Made by a program: the position numbers and the translations under genes. Shown in pieces: positions 53,509 through 64,000 of a stretch of DNA of 64,000 bases (positions are counted from its first letter, which is position 1; each line of letters begins with the position of its first letter). Source of the stretch: Cryoendolithus antarcticus (lineage: Eukaryota; Ascomycota; Dothideomycetes; Cladosporiales; Cladosporiaceae); assembly GCA_002077065.1 (NCBI GenBank), contig NAJO01000022.1:558001-622000 (forward strand). The letters run 5' to 3'. The notes under the pieces were generated by a model that ran no database searches, was not told the DNA's origin, and was given only the letters and a program-made list of their open reading frames with translations.

Positions 53509-54978
53509 CTACACGAAACTACTCACAGCCTCCATGAACGCCTCATGATTCTCCAACATGGGCAGATGCCCAGCATTGGGTATGCTCACGAATCTCGTAC
53601 CGGGTATGCCGAACTTCTGCATCGCCTCAGGCAGCTTGCCATCGCCGTCGCCCGCTATCAGCAGGCCTGGCGTCGTAATCTCAGCGAGCTTGTCTTTGAG
53701 ATCGTAGTTGCACAACGCTCCCGCACTTTGCTCGAAGCCGTCAACATTGGCCGGCTTTACCATCTCAACTACCTTGTCGAAAGCTTCCGATCTATGGTTG
53801 GCAGGTGTAAACCACCGCTCGACCGTCGCTTTCGCCAGTGCTGGCATGCCTTCCTTCTTCGCAAGCTCGATCCGGTCAGCCCAGGCTTGGTTATTCGCAG
53901 GACTCGCAGCTACGTTGCAGTCACATGCAATAAATCTCTCCAGCCTGCTTGGGTATCTGATTGCGAAGTTGATGGCTGTGACTCCACCCATACTCACTCC
54001 GAGGACGGCATGAGCTTTGCTGACGTTGAGGCGATCGAGCAGGTACTCGAGGTCGTCCGTCAGTAGGTCAAATCTGGTGTCGTTGCTCTTCGATGCTTGC
54101 TGTAAGTAGCCTCGCGAGTTGTATCGTAGCACCCGATAGGACTTGCCATTTACACCTCTGGTGAGCTCCGCAGCCACACGATCCCATATGCTGAAATTCG
54201 TGAGTATCGAGTTCACACACACAATGACCGGGTCTGCTGGATTGCCCTCCATCTGAAACTTTAATTCCGCGCCATCAGTAGTGATCACAGATGAAGGCGG
54301 TTCCCGTAGCGCATCAAAAGTGTGGTAATGGGACCACAGCCGAATCTCGCCGCCGACAAGCTTCTTCAAGACTCGTCCGAAGTCTGGCGTAGCTTTCGCT
54401 GCATCATCCTCCGGACCACCAAGTCCGTTCTCAGCCTCGAATTCATGCACAGCTAGTGTCTCGGTCTGACCGGTAGGTGGCATGCCCTTCAATCCAGGAG
54501 CGACCAATCGAAATCGGCGTGTACGAAGCCATCCAGGGACTTTGGCGAGCATACCGGTGTGCTCCTCTTCGTACCACCCGTCGAAGTCAGCCAGATCCTC
54601 GTCCGCAAGCACGGCAGTGACAGCCACTTGCACTGGTGCTGATCCAGAGTAGCCAGGCTTTTGCCTCGTGGAAGTCTGAGCGTAGATCTTGCGGTCCAGA
54701 GAGGTGAACGTGCCCATTACCTGCTTCTCACGTTTAGATCGCTCCTCGCGCATGCGTGAATAGATTCGTCTTTCGAGGTTCGAGAGATCTGTGACATCGT
54801 AGACGGCGGACCAGCCGGGTTGCTTGGAGTCTGAGGCTTTGTAGCGATCACCCGTTGTTATAAAGGGAAGGCGAAGACGAAGAGGGCCATGTTCTGTGTT
54901 GTACCAGTCATGGAAGGCAGATTCGTCAGTATTGGGGCCTGTCTCGATGGCGACTGCAAGATAGCCAGGGCCGTTCAT
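53509..54978 (-). CDS. Alpha/beta hydrolase fused to two N-terminal dimeric-barrel repeats
   Basis: A single exon of 489 aa. Residues about 1-110 and 115-225 look like two ferredoxin-like (dimeric alpha/beta barrel) units. Each has a W/FH-DWY or FDGWY..EH signature: FHDWYNTEHGPLRLRLP in the first and FDGWYEEEHTGMLAKVPGW in the second. From about 240 comes an alpha/beta hydrolase fold: nucleophile Ser329 in GVSMGG, LLIAGDGDGKLP with the acid residue, and the His in NAGHLPMLENH. This part resembles 3-oxoadipate enol-lactonase and related lactonases. A role in the breakdown of an aromatic-derived or lactone substrate is plausible but unproven. Confidence 0.83.
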   Translation of the reverse strand: MNGPGYLAVAIETGPNTDESAFHDWYNTEHGPLRLRLPFITTGDRYKASDSKQPGWSAVYDVTDLSNLERRIYSRMREERSKREKQVMGTFTSLDRKIYAQTSTRQKPGYSGSAPVQVAVTAVLADEDLADFDGWYEEEHTGMLAKVPGWLRTRRFRLVAPGLKGMPPTGQTETLAVHEFEAENGLGGPEDDAAKATPDFGRVLKKLVGGEIRLWSHYHTFDALREPPSSVITTDGAELKFQMEGNPADPVIVCVNSILTNFSIWDRVAAELTRGVNGKSYRVLRYNSRGYLQQASKSNDTRFDLLTDDLEYLLDRLNVSKAHAVLGVSMGGVTAINFAIRYPSRLERFIACDCNVAASPANNQAWADRIELAKKEGMPALAKATVERWFTPANHRSEAFDKVVEMVKPANVDGFEQSAGALCNYDLKDKLAEITTPGLLIAGDGDGKLPEAMQKFGIPGTRFVSIPNAGHLPMLENHEAFMEAVSSFV

Positions 54979-55820
54979 GATGATAGTCCTGTTCCTTCAA
55001 CCCGTGTTGGTCGAAGACGATGCTCCATACATCTTGCGTCGATGTTGAAGAGTGATTACAGTCACGGTAGCTCTCGGTACAGCTCCCCGGCACTGTTCGA
55101 TGCCGCGACAACGTTCACCCGATGTGAGGAAGTCAAAGCCATGTGGCCAGCTACATCACTTCACGTCAAGGGACAATCTATCCGCAAGCAGGACAGGTGA
55201 GCTTTGATACTACGGATGCCTAGGCCTGTCACATGTTGCAGCGTTCGAACTGTCGATCCGTGATCTACGTAGCAGCGCCGGGCGCAGAAACATTCTCATT
55301 CCACAGCGTTGTAGGTACCCCAGTTCTCGGCGCAAATTGCTTGTTAATTTATTGTTTTCTTCAAGGACATAGGGCTGTGCTCCCGCACAATTCAACCCCT
55401 GCACCGTGAACGACAGCTGGACCTGCTCTTCTCCACTATTGCTTGCTCAGTCACGCGTCGGATAGGTTGCGGTTCTCTGCGGCGTCCACGGCACCTCCGT
55501 ACGAGTCGTCATGCCCTCCGCGTGCCGGCAAGCGATGCATAATACGATGATCTGCAGGCAAATCTCGAAATAACCACCACGTCAGCCAATGATGCCCTAG
55601 CATGAGGCACCACGGCGAGAACTCCAGCCGTGAACGCACATCATCGGGTGAATGCTGCTTCTAGTACAAGAGAGGAGTATTCTTTCAATACCTACATTGT
55701 CCATCTCATTTCGTTTCTCTTAGGCAGACTGTTACGTTCGTTCAGCAAACACTCGCTTTCTTGATAGCATTTCCATCGTCATTGCAGCACCGTACAGCAC
55801 CGCAATCTAATCCGCACATC
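54979..55820. promoter_or_regulatory. Divergent promoter region of the hydrolase fusion and GH17 genes
   Basis: About 840 bp between two divergent starts. No supported ORF or repeat is visible. Confidence 0.4.
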
Positions 55821-56746
55821 ATGCGTTTCACCACCATCCTTACAGCTCTCGCGGCTAGCATTCCGTACACAACAGCATACTGGAAAGGCTTCAATGTGGG
55901 CGCCAACAATCCGGATGGCTCTTGCAAGACCACGGCACAATGGACCACAGCCTTCCAGAAGATAGCCGGCCTCCCTCAACACATCACCTCGGTCCGCCTG
56001 TACGCCTCGAGTGACTGCAACACCCTCGCAAACGCCGTGCCAGCAGCAATAGCGACTGGCACCCAGATTCTTGTGGGCGTGTGGGCTGAGGATGCGACGC
56101 ATTTCACGAATGAGAAAAATGCTCTGCAGGCTGCGATCAATGCACATGGTTCGAATTGGATCATCGCGATTTCGGTGGGCAGCGAGGACTTGTACCGGGG
56201 AGACACATCGGCGAGTGCACTGGCGCAACAGATCTACGATGTCAGAGGCATGGTAAGGGCAATGGGTGTGCAGGCCCAGGTTGGGCACGTGGACACCTGG
56301 ACCGCGTGGGTGGACAACAACAACAAGGCCGTCATCACGGCTTCTGATTTCATCGGACTCGATGGGTAAGCATTGTCCCGTTGGCGATTGATCGAGATTA
56401 CACGCTGACCTTTATTCCCAGATATCCCTACTTCCAGAACGCTGCCATCGCGGACGCTTCCGCCGTCTTCTGGGACTCAGTCACAGCCACTCGAAACCAA
56501 GTCAACGCCGTATCGCCCGGCAAATGGGTCTGGGTGACCGAGACTGGCTGGCCCGTGAGCGGTCCTAACAGCGGAGCCGCGGTCGCCTCCGTACAGAATG
56601 CTCAGACGTACTGGAGATCAGTCGCCTGCCAGGCGTTCAACTCGATCCACATCTTCTGGTACGCGTACCAGGATTACAATGCTTCACCTAGCTTTGGCGT
56701 ATTTGGAAGCAACGGGAACGCGATTTACGACTTGTATGGATGCTAG
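55821..56746 (+). CDS. GH17 family beta-1,3-glucanase/glucanosyltransferase, secreted
   Basis: Two exons (55821-56365 and 56422-56746, 56 nt intron) give 289 aa. The signal peptide spans about residues 1-19 (ILTALAASIPYTTA). GH17 enzymes act on cell-wall beta-1,3-glucan. The acid/base Glu122 is in ISVGSEDLYRG and the nucleophile Glu222 in WVTETGWPVSGP. YWKGFNVGANNPDGSC opens the mature domain, and FWYAYQDYNASPSFGVFG closes it. No GPI signal or Ser/Thr-rich tail is present, so the protein should be free rather than wall-anchored. The intron falls in the conserved GLDGYPYFQN stretch, which is restored by splicing. Confidence 0.93.
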
Positions 56747-57636
56747 ATCAGCGCATGGACGTCCTCTCTTGTGTCTTCGCTTTCGCATAGCGTGATGGGC
56801 ATGGCAAAGGCTGAAAAGTTGGACTCGTAACAGTCTTAATCGGGGGGCATGCGTGTGTAGTATATAATGTTGCATAGCAAGGATCACCTGCATCAAAGTC
56901 TATTGATTTGCGCTACTCTCGAACCAGATACGAGGCTGTGCGACATTGACCATGATGCTTTGCCTTACTTGGAAACAATGGAAAGCGCGTGCAGTCACAG
57001 CCAGGATTGCCAAGACAGGGCACAATTCATCTTCAAGGTTGAGAGCAAAGCGACATTGCTGGCTCTTCTAAGGTACCCTTTACTTCTTCGTCTTAGGTCA
57101 CTGGAATCATGCATTACGGCGACACTCTGTGGTCCCCTTCACTGGTGCTTTGATACCGCACTCTCATGTGCGTTATCGCGGCGCAGCGCATGTTGTCCCA
57201 CACACCCTCAATCGTCACTGACAGAGCTTTACTGGTACGACCAGCATGTCTCCCATCATGACCTGTACGCTCATCACTGTCGCCGCTCATCACTGGCCGA
57301 TACCAAGCCGCCATGCATCCTTGACCGCCGCTCACAGTGTCAAGACTCACATTGGCATCATCTGCGCGACTTGGCAGCACTTATCGCAGCTTGCAGACCT
57401 TCTACATGGGGCATAGATGCATGCACGACATGATCCATATTGTCTGGGCGAATCAAGCTCATGCAGGAACTGTGCATCAACACTGCACATCGAGTCGTCG
57501 GCTCCGTGTAGGCTGTCGATCGATGTCGCGACTGATCAATCGCAGGCCGTAGGTATAGATTCCTCGAGTCCCTTGCAGCGAACAATGCGTCTTCTTTTCA
57601 ACCTACCCCTTTGTGTCTCTTTGTGATTCAAGCACC
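56747..57636. other. Intergenic stretch, nothing recognised
   Basis: About 890 bp between the GH17 gene and the S53 protease. No supported ORF or repeat. The promoter of the protease is presumed at the right end. Confidence 0.4.
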
Positions 57637-59856
57637 ATGAAGATCTCATACGGTCTTCTCGCAGGTCTAGTGGGCGCCTCGGCGACTGCCACGAGCGATG
57701 TCATGGAATCGTTGACGAGCGTGCCTCAAGGATGGACATCGATCGGCAGACCATCGAGCAATCAGCGTGTGCACTTCCGAATTGCAATGTCTTCGCCTAA
57801 CGAAGGCCTTGGTCTCTTTGAACAAACGTTGTATGATATCTCGACACCTGAGCACGCAAGCTACGGAAAACATCTGAAACGCGATGAGCTCAAGGCATTG
57901 CTGCGGCCGCATCCCGCAGCGACCGAGTCGGTTGTGACTTGGCTACAAAGCGCCGGCATCGACGATATCGTTGATGATGGCGAATGGATCAACTTTGTCA
58001 CGGTTGTGGACAAAGCCGAATCACTCCTGAACACCAAATTCGAGGTTTACCGCAACAAGTACTCAAAGCAGGATAAGATCAGGACCCTGCACTACTCTGT
58101 TCCGGAGCAACTTCACCAATTCATCGATATGGTCCAACCGACGACGCGTTTTGGCCAGATCAAGCCACAGATGAATCAAGTCATCGACGTTCACGTAATC
58201 GGTGCTGCAGGTACGGGACTCAACGTAACTGCGTGCAACGCAACGATCACGCCAGATTGCTTGAAAGATCTTTATGGTATTCCAGAGACCCCAGATCTGA
58301 ACCCAAAGAAGAGTGGTTTCGCTGCCTTCAACAACTTCCTAGGCGAGATCCCAAGGTTCAAAGACCTCGCCACATTTGAAGCCGAATACGCCCCATACGC
58401 AGTAGGAACAACGTTCGCCACACAAAGCATCAATGGCGGTCCTTTTGATCAGAATTCCACGGAGGACAGTGTTGAAGCCAACTTGGACGCGCAATACATC
58501 CTCTCCATTGGCTACCCTGTACCTATCAAAGCATACTCAACACCAGGACTGGGTCCACTGTTGCCCGATCTCGATCAACCTGAAGGGCCTGGTCAGAACG
58601 AGCCGTATCTCGACGCACTTACGTATCTGCTCGCACAACCCGACCGTGCCCTACCACATACTATTTCGACTTCGTATGGCGAGGATGAGCAGTCTGTGCC
58701 ATTGGCCTACCGGAAGAAGGTGTGCAACATGTTTGGTCAGCTTGGTGCTCGTGGCGTGAGCGTACTCTGTAAGTGTATCAATCCTCCTTCGCTTCCTGCT
58801 TGACCCGAATGGGGTCACTTCACGCTTCGTCAGACAATGCCCCATCAGACGAAGCCCAATAACACGAGCGTCCATCACTCACTCTGAATGAATATCACTT
58901 CAAGCCTCATAATTTCACTCCAGACTCCTTCACACTTCGCCACTTCACGCCCCAACACTTCACGCCCCAACACTCACGCTCAATTGCTCACGCTCCATCA
59001 CTCACGCCCCATCACTCACACTCCATCACTCACGCCCCATCACCGGAACACCATCGCTCGAAGCATCGTCACTCTGGCTCCCGTGCCATGTCACCTCATC
59101 ACTTCAAAGACGCCCCATACTGACAGTGTTCAAGTCTCCAGTGGCGACACAGGCGTCGGCTCAGCCTGCCAAACAAACGACGGCAAGAACACGACACGAT
59201 TCCTTCCCATCTTCCCAGCCGCTTGTCCCTACCTGACAAGTGTCGGTGGCACTTATCGTGTCAAGCCCGAGCGCGCCATTTCGTTTTCATCGGGCGGCTT
59301 CTCCGATACCTGGCCCACACCCGCATACCAGAAGACCGCGGTTCGACGATACCTCAACAATCTTGGTTCACGCTGGCAAGGGCTTTATAACCCTGGCGGA
59401 CGCGGCTTCCCTGACGTAGCAGCTCAGTCCTATAGATTCCACGTGGTTGACAAACAGAAAGAGATCCTCGTTGGTGGAACCTCTGCGTCTTCTCCGGCCT
59501 TCGCTGGGATAGTGGCGTTGTTGAACGCGTATCGACTCAAGGCCGGGAAGCCAGTGTTGGGCTTTTTGAACCCTTGGATCTACTCAGAGGGCTACAAAGG
59601 CTTGACGGACATCGTCGATGGTGGGTCTACTGGCTGTACGGGCAAGGACATCTACAGCGGGCTGAAGACACCTTTCGTACCGTATGCAAGCTGGAACGCT
59701 ACGCCTGGATGGGGTGAGTGACTCTGTTATTGCCCTATTTTAGCAAAGGAAAATACTGACATGACGTGACTCGCAGATCCTGTGACTGGCTACGGAACGC
59801 CTAACTTCCCTGTTCTGTTGAAGCTGGCGACAAAGGGCCCGAAGGGTCATTGGTAG
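57637..59856 (+). CDS. Secreted S53 sedolisin (tripeptidyl-peptidase type)
   Basis: Three exons (57637-58768, 59135-59713, 59777-59856) give 596 aa. Sedolisins are acid serine-carboxyl peptidases made as proenzymes. The signal peptide spans about residues 1-18. The prodomain (about 30-200) contains [17 protein letters not shown]. Catalytic Glu280 and Asp284 are in VEANLDAQY, the oxyanion Asp382 in SSGDTGVG and the nucleophile Ser494 in [21 protein letters not shown] is interrupted by the last intron and becomes [13 protein letters not shown]. The first intron is 366 nt, far above the local norm, and is filled with a short repeat (listed separately). Its ends restore VLFSSGDTG exactly. Confidence 0.93.
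58920..59045 (+). repeat. Degenerate minisatellite in the first intron of the S53 gene
   Basis: About eight imperfect units of about 14-15 nt, variants of CACTCACGCCCCATCA, follow one another. They fill the middle of the 366-nt intron between two conserved protease exons. Confidence 0.65.
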
Positions 59857-60501
59857 ACTCGATGGCGAGTGGAGTACGGAGAGGAACGTACGGAGATCTA
59901 TGAAGTCACGTCAAGTGGTAGCGCCGGATCTCCAATTATCTGAAATGTAGGTAATGCTTCTATGAGTATGGTTGCGACTACGAGGGACCAGGCTACTGTA
60001 TCTATGAGAGACCAAGCGTCTGCGTCGATTGCACCGTAGAGCATAGGCCTCTCTCTAGAGCGTCTCTCAAGCGTCTCACTGGTGTGAGTCCATGGTCAGT
60101 AGCGTAGGCATCTCCTGAAGCTATGAGAGAGAAGCGAGTATCAATTGATAGCTCTGCTCACCAATGAAGAGCTCCGCACTTGGTCTTTCAGCGTGATGCG
60201 GAGGGCCATCTCACGGAGTGATATCGTTGAATATGCTCATCTGGCGCCATCTATATCAGGGCGCTCTCCTCCGGAATCTGCCCATCTGCTCTCCGCTGTT
60301 GTTCTATCAAGGACAGCACGTGCAACTGACCCGGCAGTGGTCTTCCTCACTCCGCCTTCGTAGTCACTGACTCGCACCGAAGCGCTCAGAGCACGGCGCT
60401 GGACGACACTGGGCACGCCGTTCAATAAGATCACTCTACTCGGTGTCTTGACCCTCGTGGGGTTATCATAATTCATCAACTCTCGGACCCTGCTCTTCCC
60501 T
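59857..60501. other. Spacer between converging genes
   Basis: About 640 bp between the 3' ends of the S53 and GCP3 genes. It shows runs of variants of GAGCGTCTCTC near 60050 but no clear repeat or gene. Confidence 0.4.
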
Positions 60502-63099
60502 TCACCCCTTCGTCTTACCTCCAGGAGCCCGCCGCCTCCTAGCCGGCTGGTAAACATCATTGAAATTCATCACGACCCCCAAGAATCTCATATCCGTATC
60601 CGGCTGATCCCGCAAGTCACCCAGCAGCACCGTGATCTTTGCCCTGAAGTCGCCTCTCAGGCCCCTCAGTCTTTGGCGCAAAGTCTCAAGCACAGCGTGC
60701 TCGTCCAGCGGCTTGCTGTTACCCATAGACAGCAGCGCGGGGATAGGAGACCGCGTGCTAAGGGAAGATGCGTCGTCGTCTGCTTCCGTGAGGCCCCAGC
60801 GGCCAGCCTTGGTGCGTGTCTCGATCTTCGCGGCTCGTTCCTGTCGCCGGCCAAATTCATCGATAGAAATGGACCAGAGGGCGTCGGCGGCCTCTTTGTA
60901 GGAGAGCATGAGTTTCAGCAGCTCGTGCAGTTGCGTAGGGAAGTCAATCGCGCCTCCCCCAAGCAAGCCTTTCCGCGTGATGCTCTTCAAGTACGCCGTA
61001 TGCGCCGATATAAGCGTGTCCAGCGTCGCGTCCGGTTTCCGTATGCTCTTCTGCAGCCCCTCACAGCCTGCTTCAATGACTTCGAATAAGATGTACCATT
61101 GCAGCTGGTTCACGAAATGTATCATCTCTGCCATGGCGCCCCTGGCAAGCTTCCAGTCAGCGCCCAGCTTGTCGTCCACAGCGGCCAACACACCACGAGC
61201 GCCAGTCATGCATTTCCGCCATGTTGTGCCTAGCGCAAACTCCACACGCTTGACGCGCCACAGAAAGTTGAACACTTTTAGATATTGCTTACTTGCCCAG
61301 GGCGTGACGATGACGTCTAGTGGTGAGTCGATCCGATACTCAAGCGTGAAGACATCCCATCCGATCTCGCCGTGACTGAGCTCGAGCATGCGGGCATCTA
61401 AGCGGCGGAGCACATCAGCGTTGTCGTGCTGGGCGTTGGAGTTGCGGATAGCGTGTTCGAGCTGCGCGGTGAGTGTATGACGGTACTGGGAGTTTGCTGG
61501 CTGGTCGAGGTTGTCTGCTAGTGACTCCATGAGCAGAGCTATGAAGTCGCCTTGGCCGAGCAGGAGATACTTCTTCAGAGCTGTCAGGTGTGTGAATAGT
61601 GCGAACTTCGTTTCCATAAGTGAAAGCAGACGGGCCATGACAGCTGTGTAGGCGGTGTCTATGCTCGAAGAGAGAGTCGCTGTGTCACCGTAGCTGAGCT
61701 CGCGAGACGAAGTGAGGGAGTGTGACTCGATCCAAGGTGAGTCGGCACAGGAGTAGCGGATGAAGTTCAGAGACTTGCCGATCAGGAAGACGCGGTTGGC
61801 GAAGTCTGGTGTCATTATGCTGGGGACCATTGCAGGTTTCAGGGCATACTTATGCTCCCAGACGCTTGTTGCGCCAGGTCCCATGCCATCTTCGTTATCG
61901 CTGTTTTCGTGGACGAAGAACTCTTGGTATGGGTCTTCTAGCTCACCATCATAGACCCAACGTCGGAGCATGCTGTAGAAGGGCTTCGTGATGTTGCCGA
62001 GGAGTCGCTCAGCAAAGGTATGAACGAAAGGATCGCCATGCGAGGTAGCATAATCGTGTATGCAGCTGATCAGCTCTCCGCCTTTCTTGCCTCGCGAGCT
62101 TTCAACGATCAGGCTCATTAGCCGCAGAGCGATAGTCGCATCTCGCGTCCACACCACAAGCCGCTTGAGCGTAACGCCAGTCTTGCCCAGTCCGCCCTTT
62201 GGCGCCTGATCGTCCACAGATAGCAGTGCCCTCCTGATCTGGCCCTCGAGTTGTGCGACTAGAGTCAGGTACGAGCGCAGCTCCATACCGATAGCAGATT
62301 GCAGACTTTGGCTCACTAGCCCACCAGTCTCTGACTTTTCCGCGAATTTCGCAAGTGACCTATACAGCAACGCAGGCTCCGCAAGCGCATGCAGTAGAGC
62401 GATCATCGGCACAGGCAATGTAGGTGGCAGCTTGAGCGACACATCGTCTTCGAAGGCCAGGTTCGTAGACGACAACCCTTGTAATGTGAAAGGTAGGTCC
62501 CTCATTAGCGCTGCCTCTGTCGGACCGCCACCCTGCTCAACGCGCCCATTCGCTATATCATCTTTCTGCTCCGCGCCCACGCTGGCCTCCTGCGGTCGCG
62601 GCCCCGTAGCCCGCTCCCCTACAGGTCTCGCCCGTGGACTTCCCATCCCTCGACTCCGCGGCACGCCCAGCAACCTCTTCCCCTCATCATCCCCATCATC
62701 CCCTTCCCCCTCCTCCTCTTCCCGCCTCATATCCTCAGCAACCCGTCCCAGGAACCACAATATTCCTCCCTTCCTCCCCAACACCTTCTGCGCCTGCAAC
62801 CGTTCCACCAATCCGCCCAGCCTCTGCGCCCTCTCCTGCCCATCATCATCCCCCTCGTCCCTCATTCGTCGCCTCAACTCCTCAGCCACGAACTCCACAT
62901 CCTCCCACCTCCCATCACTGCTCTCATCCGCCTCAGCATCCGCCGCACTGTTTATAAGGCTTCGCGCGCGCTCATTAGCGGCCTCCCAGCGGGCGTCGGC
63001 TTGCTCTTGCGATTCATGAGGGAGGCGGTCGGGGATGAGGCGCGAGAGGAGGGAGGAGAGGGCGGAGTCTAGACGGGTGGGAGGGGCGGTGGTGCTCAT
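60502..63099 (-). CDS. GCP3: Gamma-tubulin complex component 3 (GCP3/Spc98)
   Basis: A single exon of 865 aa from the ATG at 63099. GCP3 pairs with GCP2 and gamma-tubulin at the spindle pole body to nucleate microtubules. The first 170 residues are acidic and low-complexity (EEEEGEGDDGDDEG). From about 190 comes the family start with MRDLPFTLQGLSSTNLAF. GRIP1 motif parts follow, with FVHTFAERLLGNITKPFYSMLRRWVYDGELEDPYQEFFV. GRIP2 parts are FTLEYRIDSPLDVIVTPWASKQYLKVFNFLWRVKRVEFAL and MIHFVNQLQWYILFEVIE. All are strongly diagnostic of GCP3 over GCP2. No introns are needed. Confidence 0.95.
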   Translation of the reverse strand: MSTTAPPTRLDSALSSLLSRLIPDRLPHESQEQADARWEAANERARSLINSAADAEADESSDGRWEDVEFVAEELRRRMRDEGDDDGQERAQRLGGLVERLQAQKVLGRKGGILWFLGRVAEDMRREEEEGEGDDGDDEGKRLLGVPRSRGMGSPRARPVGERATGPRPQEASVGAEQKDDIANGRVEQGGGPTEAALMRDLPFTLQGLSSTNLAFEDDVSLKLPPTLPVPMIALLHALAEPALLYRSLAKFAEKSETGGLVSQSLQSAIGMELRSYLTLVAQLEGQIRRALLSVDDQAPKGGLGKTGVTLKRLVVWTRDATIALRLMSLIVESSRGKKGGELISCIHDYATSHGDPFVHTFAERLLGNITKPFYSMLRRWVYDGELEDPYQEFFVHENSDNEDGMGPGATSVWEHKYALKPAMVPSIMTPDFANRVFLIGKSLNFIRYSCADSPWIESHSLTSSRELSYGDTATLSSSIDTAYTAVMARLLSLMETKFALFTHLTALKKYLLLGQGDFIALLMESLADNLDQPANSQYRHTLTAQLEHAIRNSNAQHDNADVLRRLDARMLELSHGEIGWDVFTLEYRIDSPLDVIVTPWASKQYLKVFNFLWRVKRVEFALGTTWRKCMTGARGVLAAVDDKLGADWKLARGAMAEMIHFVNQLQWYILFEVIEAGCEGLQKSIRKPDATLDTLISAHTAYLKSITRKGLLGGGAIDFPTQLHELLKLMLSYKEAADALWSISIDEFGRRQERAAKIETRTKAGRWGLTEADDDASSLSTRSPIPALLSMGNSKPLDEHAVLETLRQRLRGLRGDFRAKITVLLGDLRDQPDTDMRFLGVVMNFNDVYQPARRRRAPGGKTKG

Positions 63100-63453
63100 A
63101 TTGATCTGAGCAGCATAGTGGGTGTGTGCATCTGGGTCGTCGTTTACTTAGTAGCAGATAATTATAGTATTAAGACGCGTGAAGTGGGACGCGACTGTTG
63201 TGGTGGGGGTTCAGTGGGGGGCTTCGCTGGATGGCCATGAAGACAACACAATGGGTACTGTATTGCGATATGATATTCTCATAAAGTGGTATCACAGTGA
63301 TGATTGTATACTCGCTATGCTGTGTATCGCTAACATACAGTCGCCGACTCATCGTATGCTTCGCAATGCACCCGCGTATGCTTAATCCATGCTCATGCAG
63401 TACTCTCTACACGCCCCGTAACGCCATGCTAAATCCAAGTCAAATGCAATCGA
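63100..63453. other. Short intergenic stretch, nothing recognised
   Basis: About 350 bp, A/T-rich, between the GCP3 start and the 3' end of the last gene. No supported feature. Confidence 0.4.
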
Positions 63454-64000
63454 TTACTCCATGATCACAGGATCCTGCCCAAAGTCGGAGTCAATGCCCT
63501 TTGGCATCACGACCTCGACTGGCGTCTCTTTCTCGGTGCCAGCGCTCTCCTCAGCAGAAGACTCCGGAGCGTCCGAGTAGACTTCCCCAGACCGCTGCTC
63601 TTCCTTCACTTCCTCAAGCGAAGGTCCATCAAGCTGCTCTTCATCCTCCTCCTCGACAACACCGTCAAGTGTAGCATACTTCGCTTTACTCTTCCCTTTC
63701 ACCGAGGGCGCCGGCGTCTCGGCAGGCGTCTCGAACGTTTCTACCTCAGACTCGGTCTCCGGGACTTTCATAGCACTCTTCGCACCATTGACAGCTGGAT
63801 TCTGCGAAGCAGCCGTGACGTAGCCTGCGTCCGTCTCATCGCTCTCACTCTGCACTTTCGACTTCCCATTCATTGACTTCTCATCAATATGCTCGGGATG
63901 CTTGTGCAGCTCTGGCGGAGGTTCGCTGGGATGCTGCTTACTCTTAAAGCTCTCCTGATCGTGAGCCGCGGCAGCAGGGTCAAGACCTTGCCACTTCTTC
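63454..64000 (-). CDS. C-terminal part of an acidic, disordered protein (5' end beyond window)
   Basis: The minus-strand frame is open from the right edge to the stop at 63454, giving about 181 residues. No start codon can be set because the gene continues beyond 64000. The sequence is highly charged and low in hydrophobic residues, with repeated Glu/Asp runs (GVVEEEDEEQLDG, EKETPVEVV) and short Lys patches (KGKSKAKYATLDG). I recognise no domain. Composition suggests a disordered tail; function is unknown. Confidence 0.6.
   Translation of the reverse strand, partial: KKWQGLDPAAAAHDQESFKSKQHPSEPPPELHKHPEHIDEKSMNGKSKVQSESDETDAGYVTAASQNPAVNGAKSAMKVPETESEVETFETPAETPAPSVKGKSKAKYATLDGVVEEEDEEQLDGPSLEEVKEEQRSGEVYSDAPESSAEESAGTEKETPVEVVMPKGIDSDFGQDPVIME

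Noticed and set aside
60040..60130. Possible tandem repeat with GAGCGTCTCTC variants
   Set aside because: Units are too few and too irregular to call.

Overview
The window is nuclear DNA of a filamentous ascomycete, probably a Dothideomycete or close relative; the class-level guess is weak. The evidence is short (about 50-60 nt) GT-AG introns with CTRAC-type branch sites, genes packed on both strands, and fungal families such as Hap2/HapB, Pta1, Coa3, Spc98/GCP3, an AA9 lytic polysaccharide monooxygenase, GH17, a rhodopsin-domain membrane protein, SUR7-like proteins and a questin-oxidase-like protein. No rRNA, tRNA, CRISPR array or bacterial operon was seen.

Layout. 1-7.1 kb is a housekeeping block: Pta1/symplekin (cut by the left edge), COA3, a mitochondrial protein resembling a fungal complex I subunit, a small Myb-like nuclear protein and HapB. 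7.1-15.7 kb holds a long intergenic stretch with a small terminal-inverted-repeat element, then a secreted M6-type metalloprotease, a secreted GDSL-like esterase and a rhodopsin-domain membrane protein. 16.2-35.9 kb is the unusual part: four large genes (called A, B, C and D here) with a four-helix membrane protein between B and C. D (about 1746 aa) carries the DUF6603 region. A (about 1400 aa), B (about 1197 aa) and C (554 aa) are long proteins without signal peptides that match no characterised enzyme I know; A, B and D resemble, from memory, large uncharacterised bacterial proteins. C and D diverge from one 622 bp promoter region. A second copy of the inverted-repeat element lies just past D.

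36.4-46 kb has cystathionine gamma-lyase, an AA9 monooxygenase, a nine-exon MFS drug transporter, a questin-oxidase-like protein and a TspO/MBR protein. 46.8-55 kb has ARS2/SERRATE, a broken sugar-transporter remnant, a SUR7-like protein, a beta-lactamase-fold hydrolase and an alpha/beta hydrolase fused to two small barrels. 55.8-64 kb has a GH17 glucanase, an S53 sedolisin protease with a repeat-filled intron, the gamma-tubulin complex protein GCP3 and the 3' end of an acidic protein at the right edge.

Functionally, the flanks combine mRNA 3' processing and RNA metabolism, mitochondrial assembly and a set of secreted hydrolases, as expected of a saprotroph or plant-associated fungus. The A-D cluster is the best candidate for an undescribed system: compact, absent from textbook fungal pathways, encoded by giant soluble proteins, and partly in question because A has an in-frame TGA at codon 145. 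Exon boundaries below were worked out by hand from splice motifs and reading-frame phase; no search was run.
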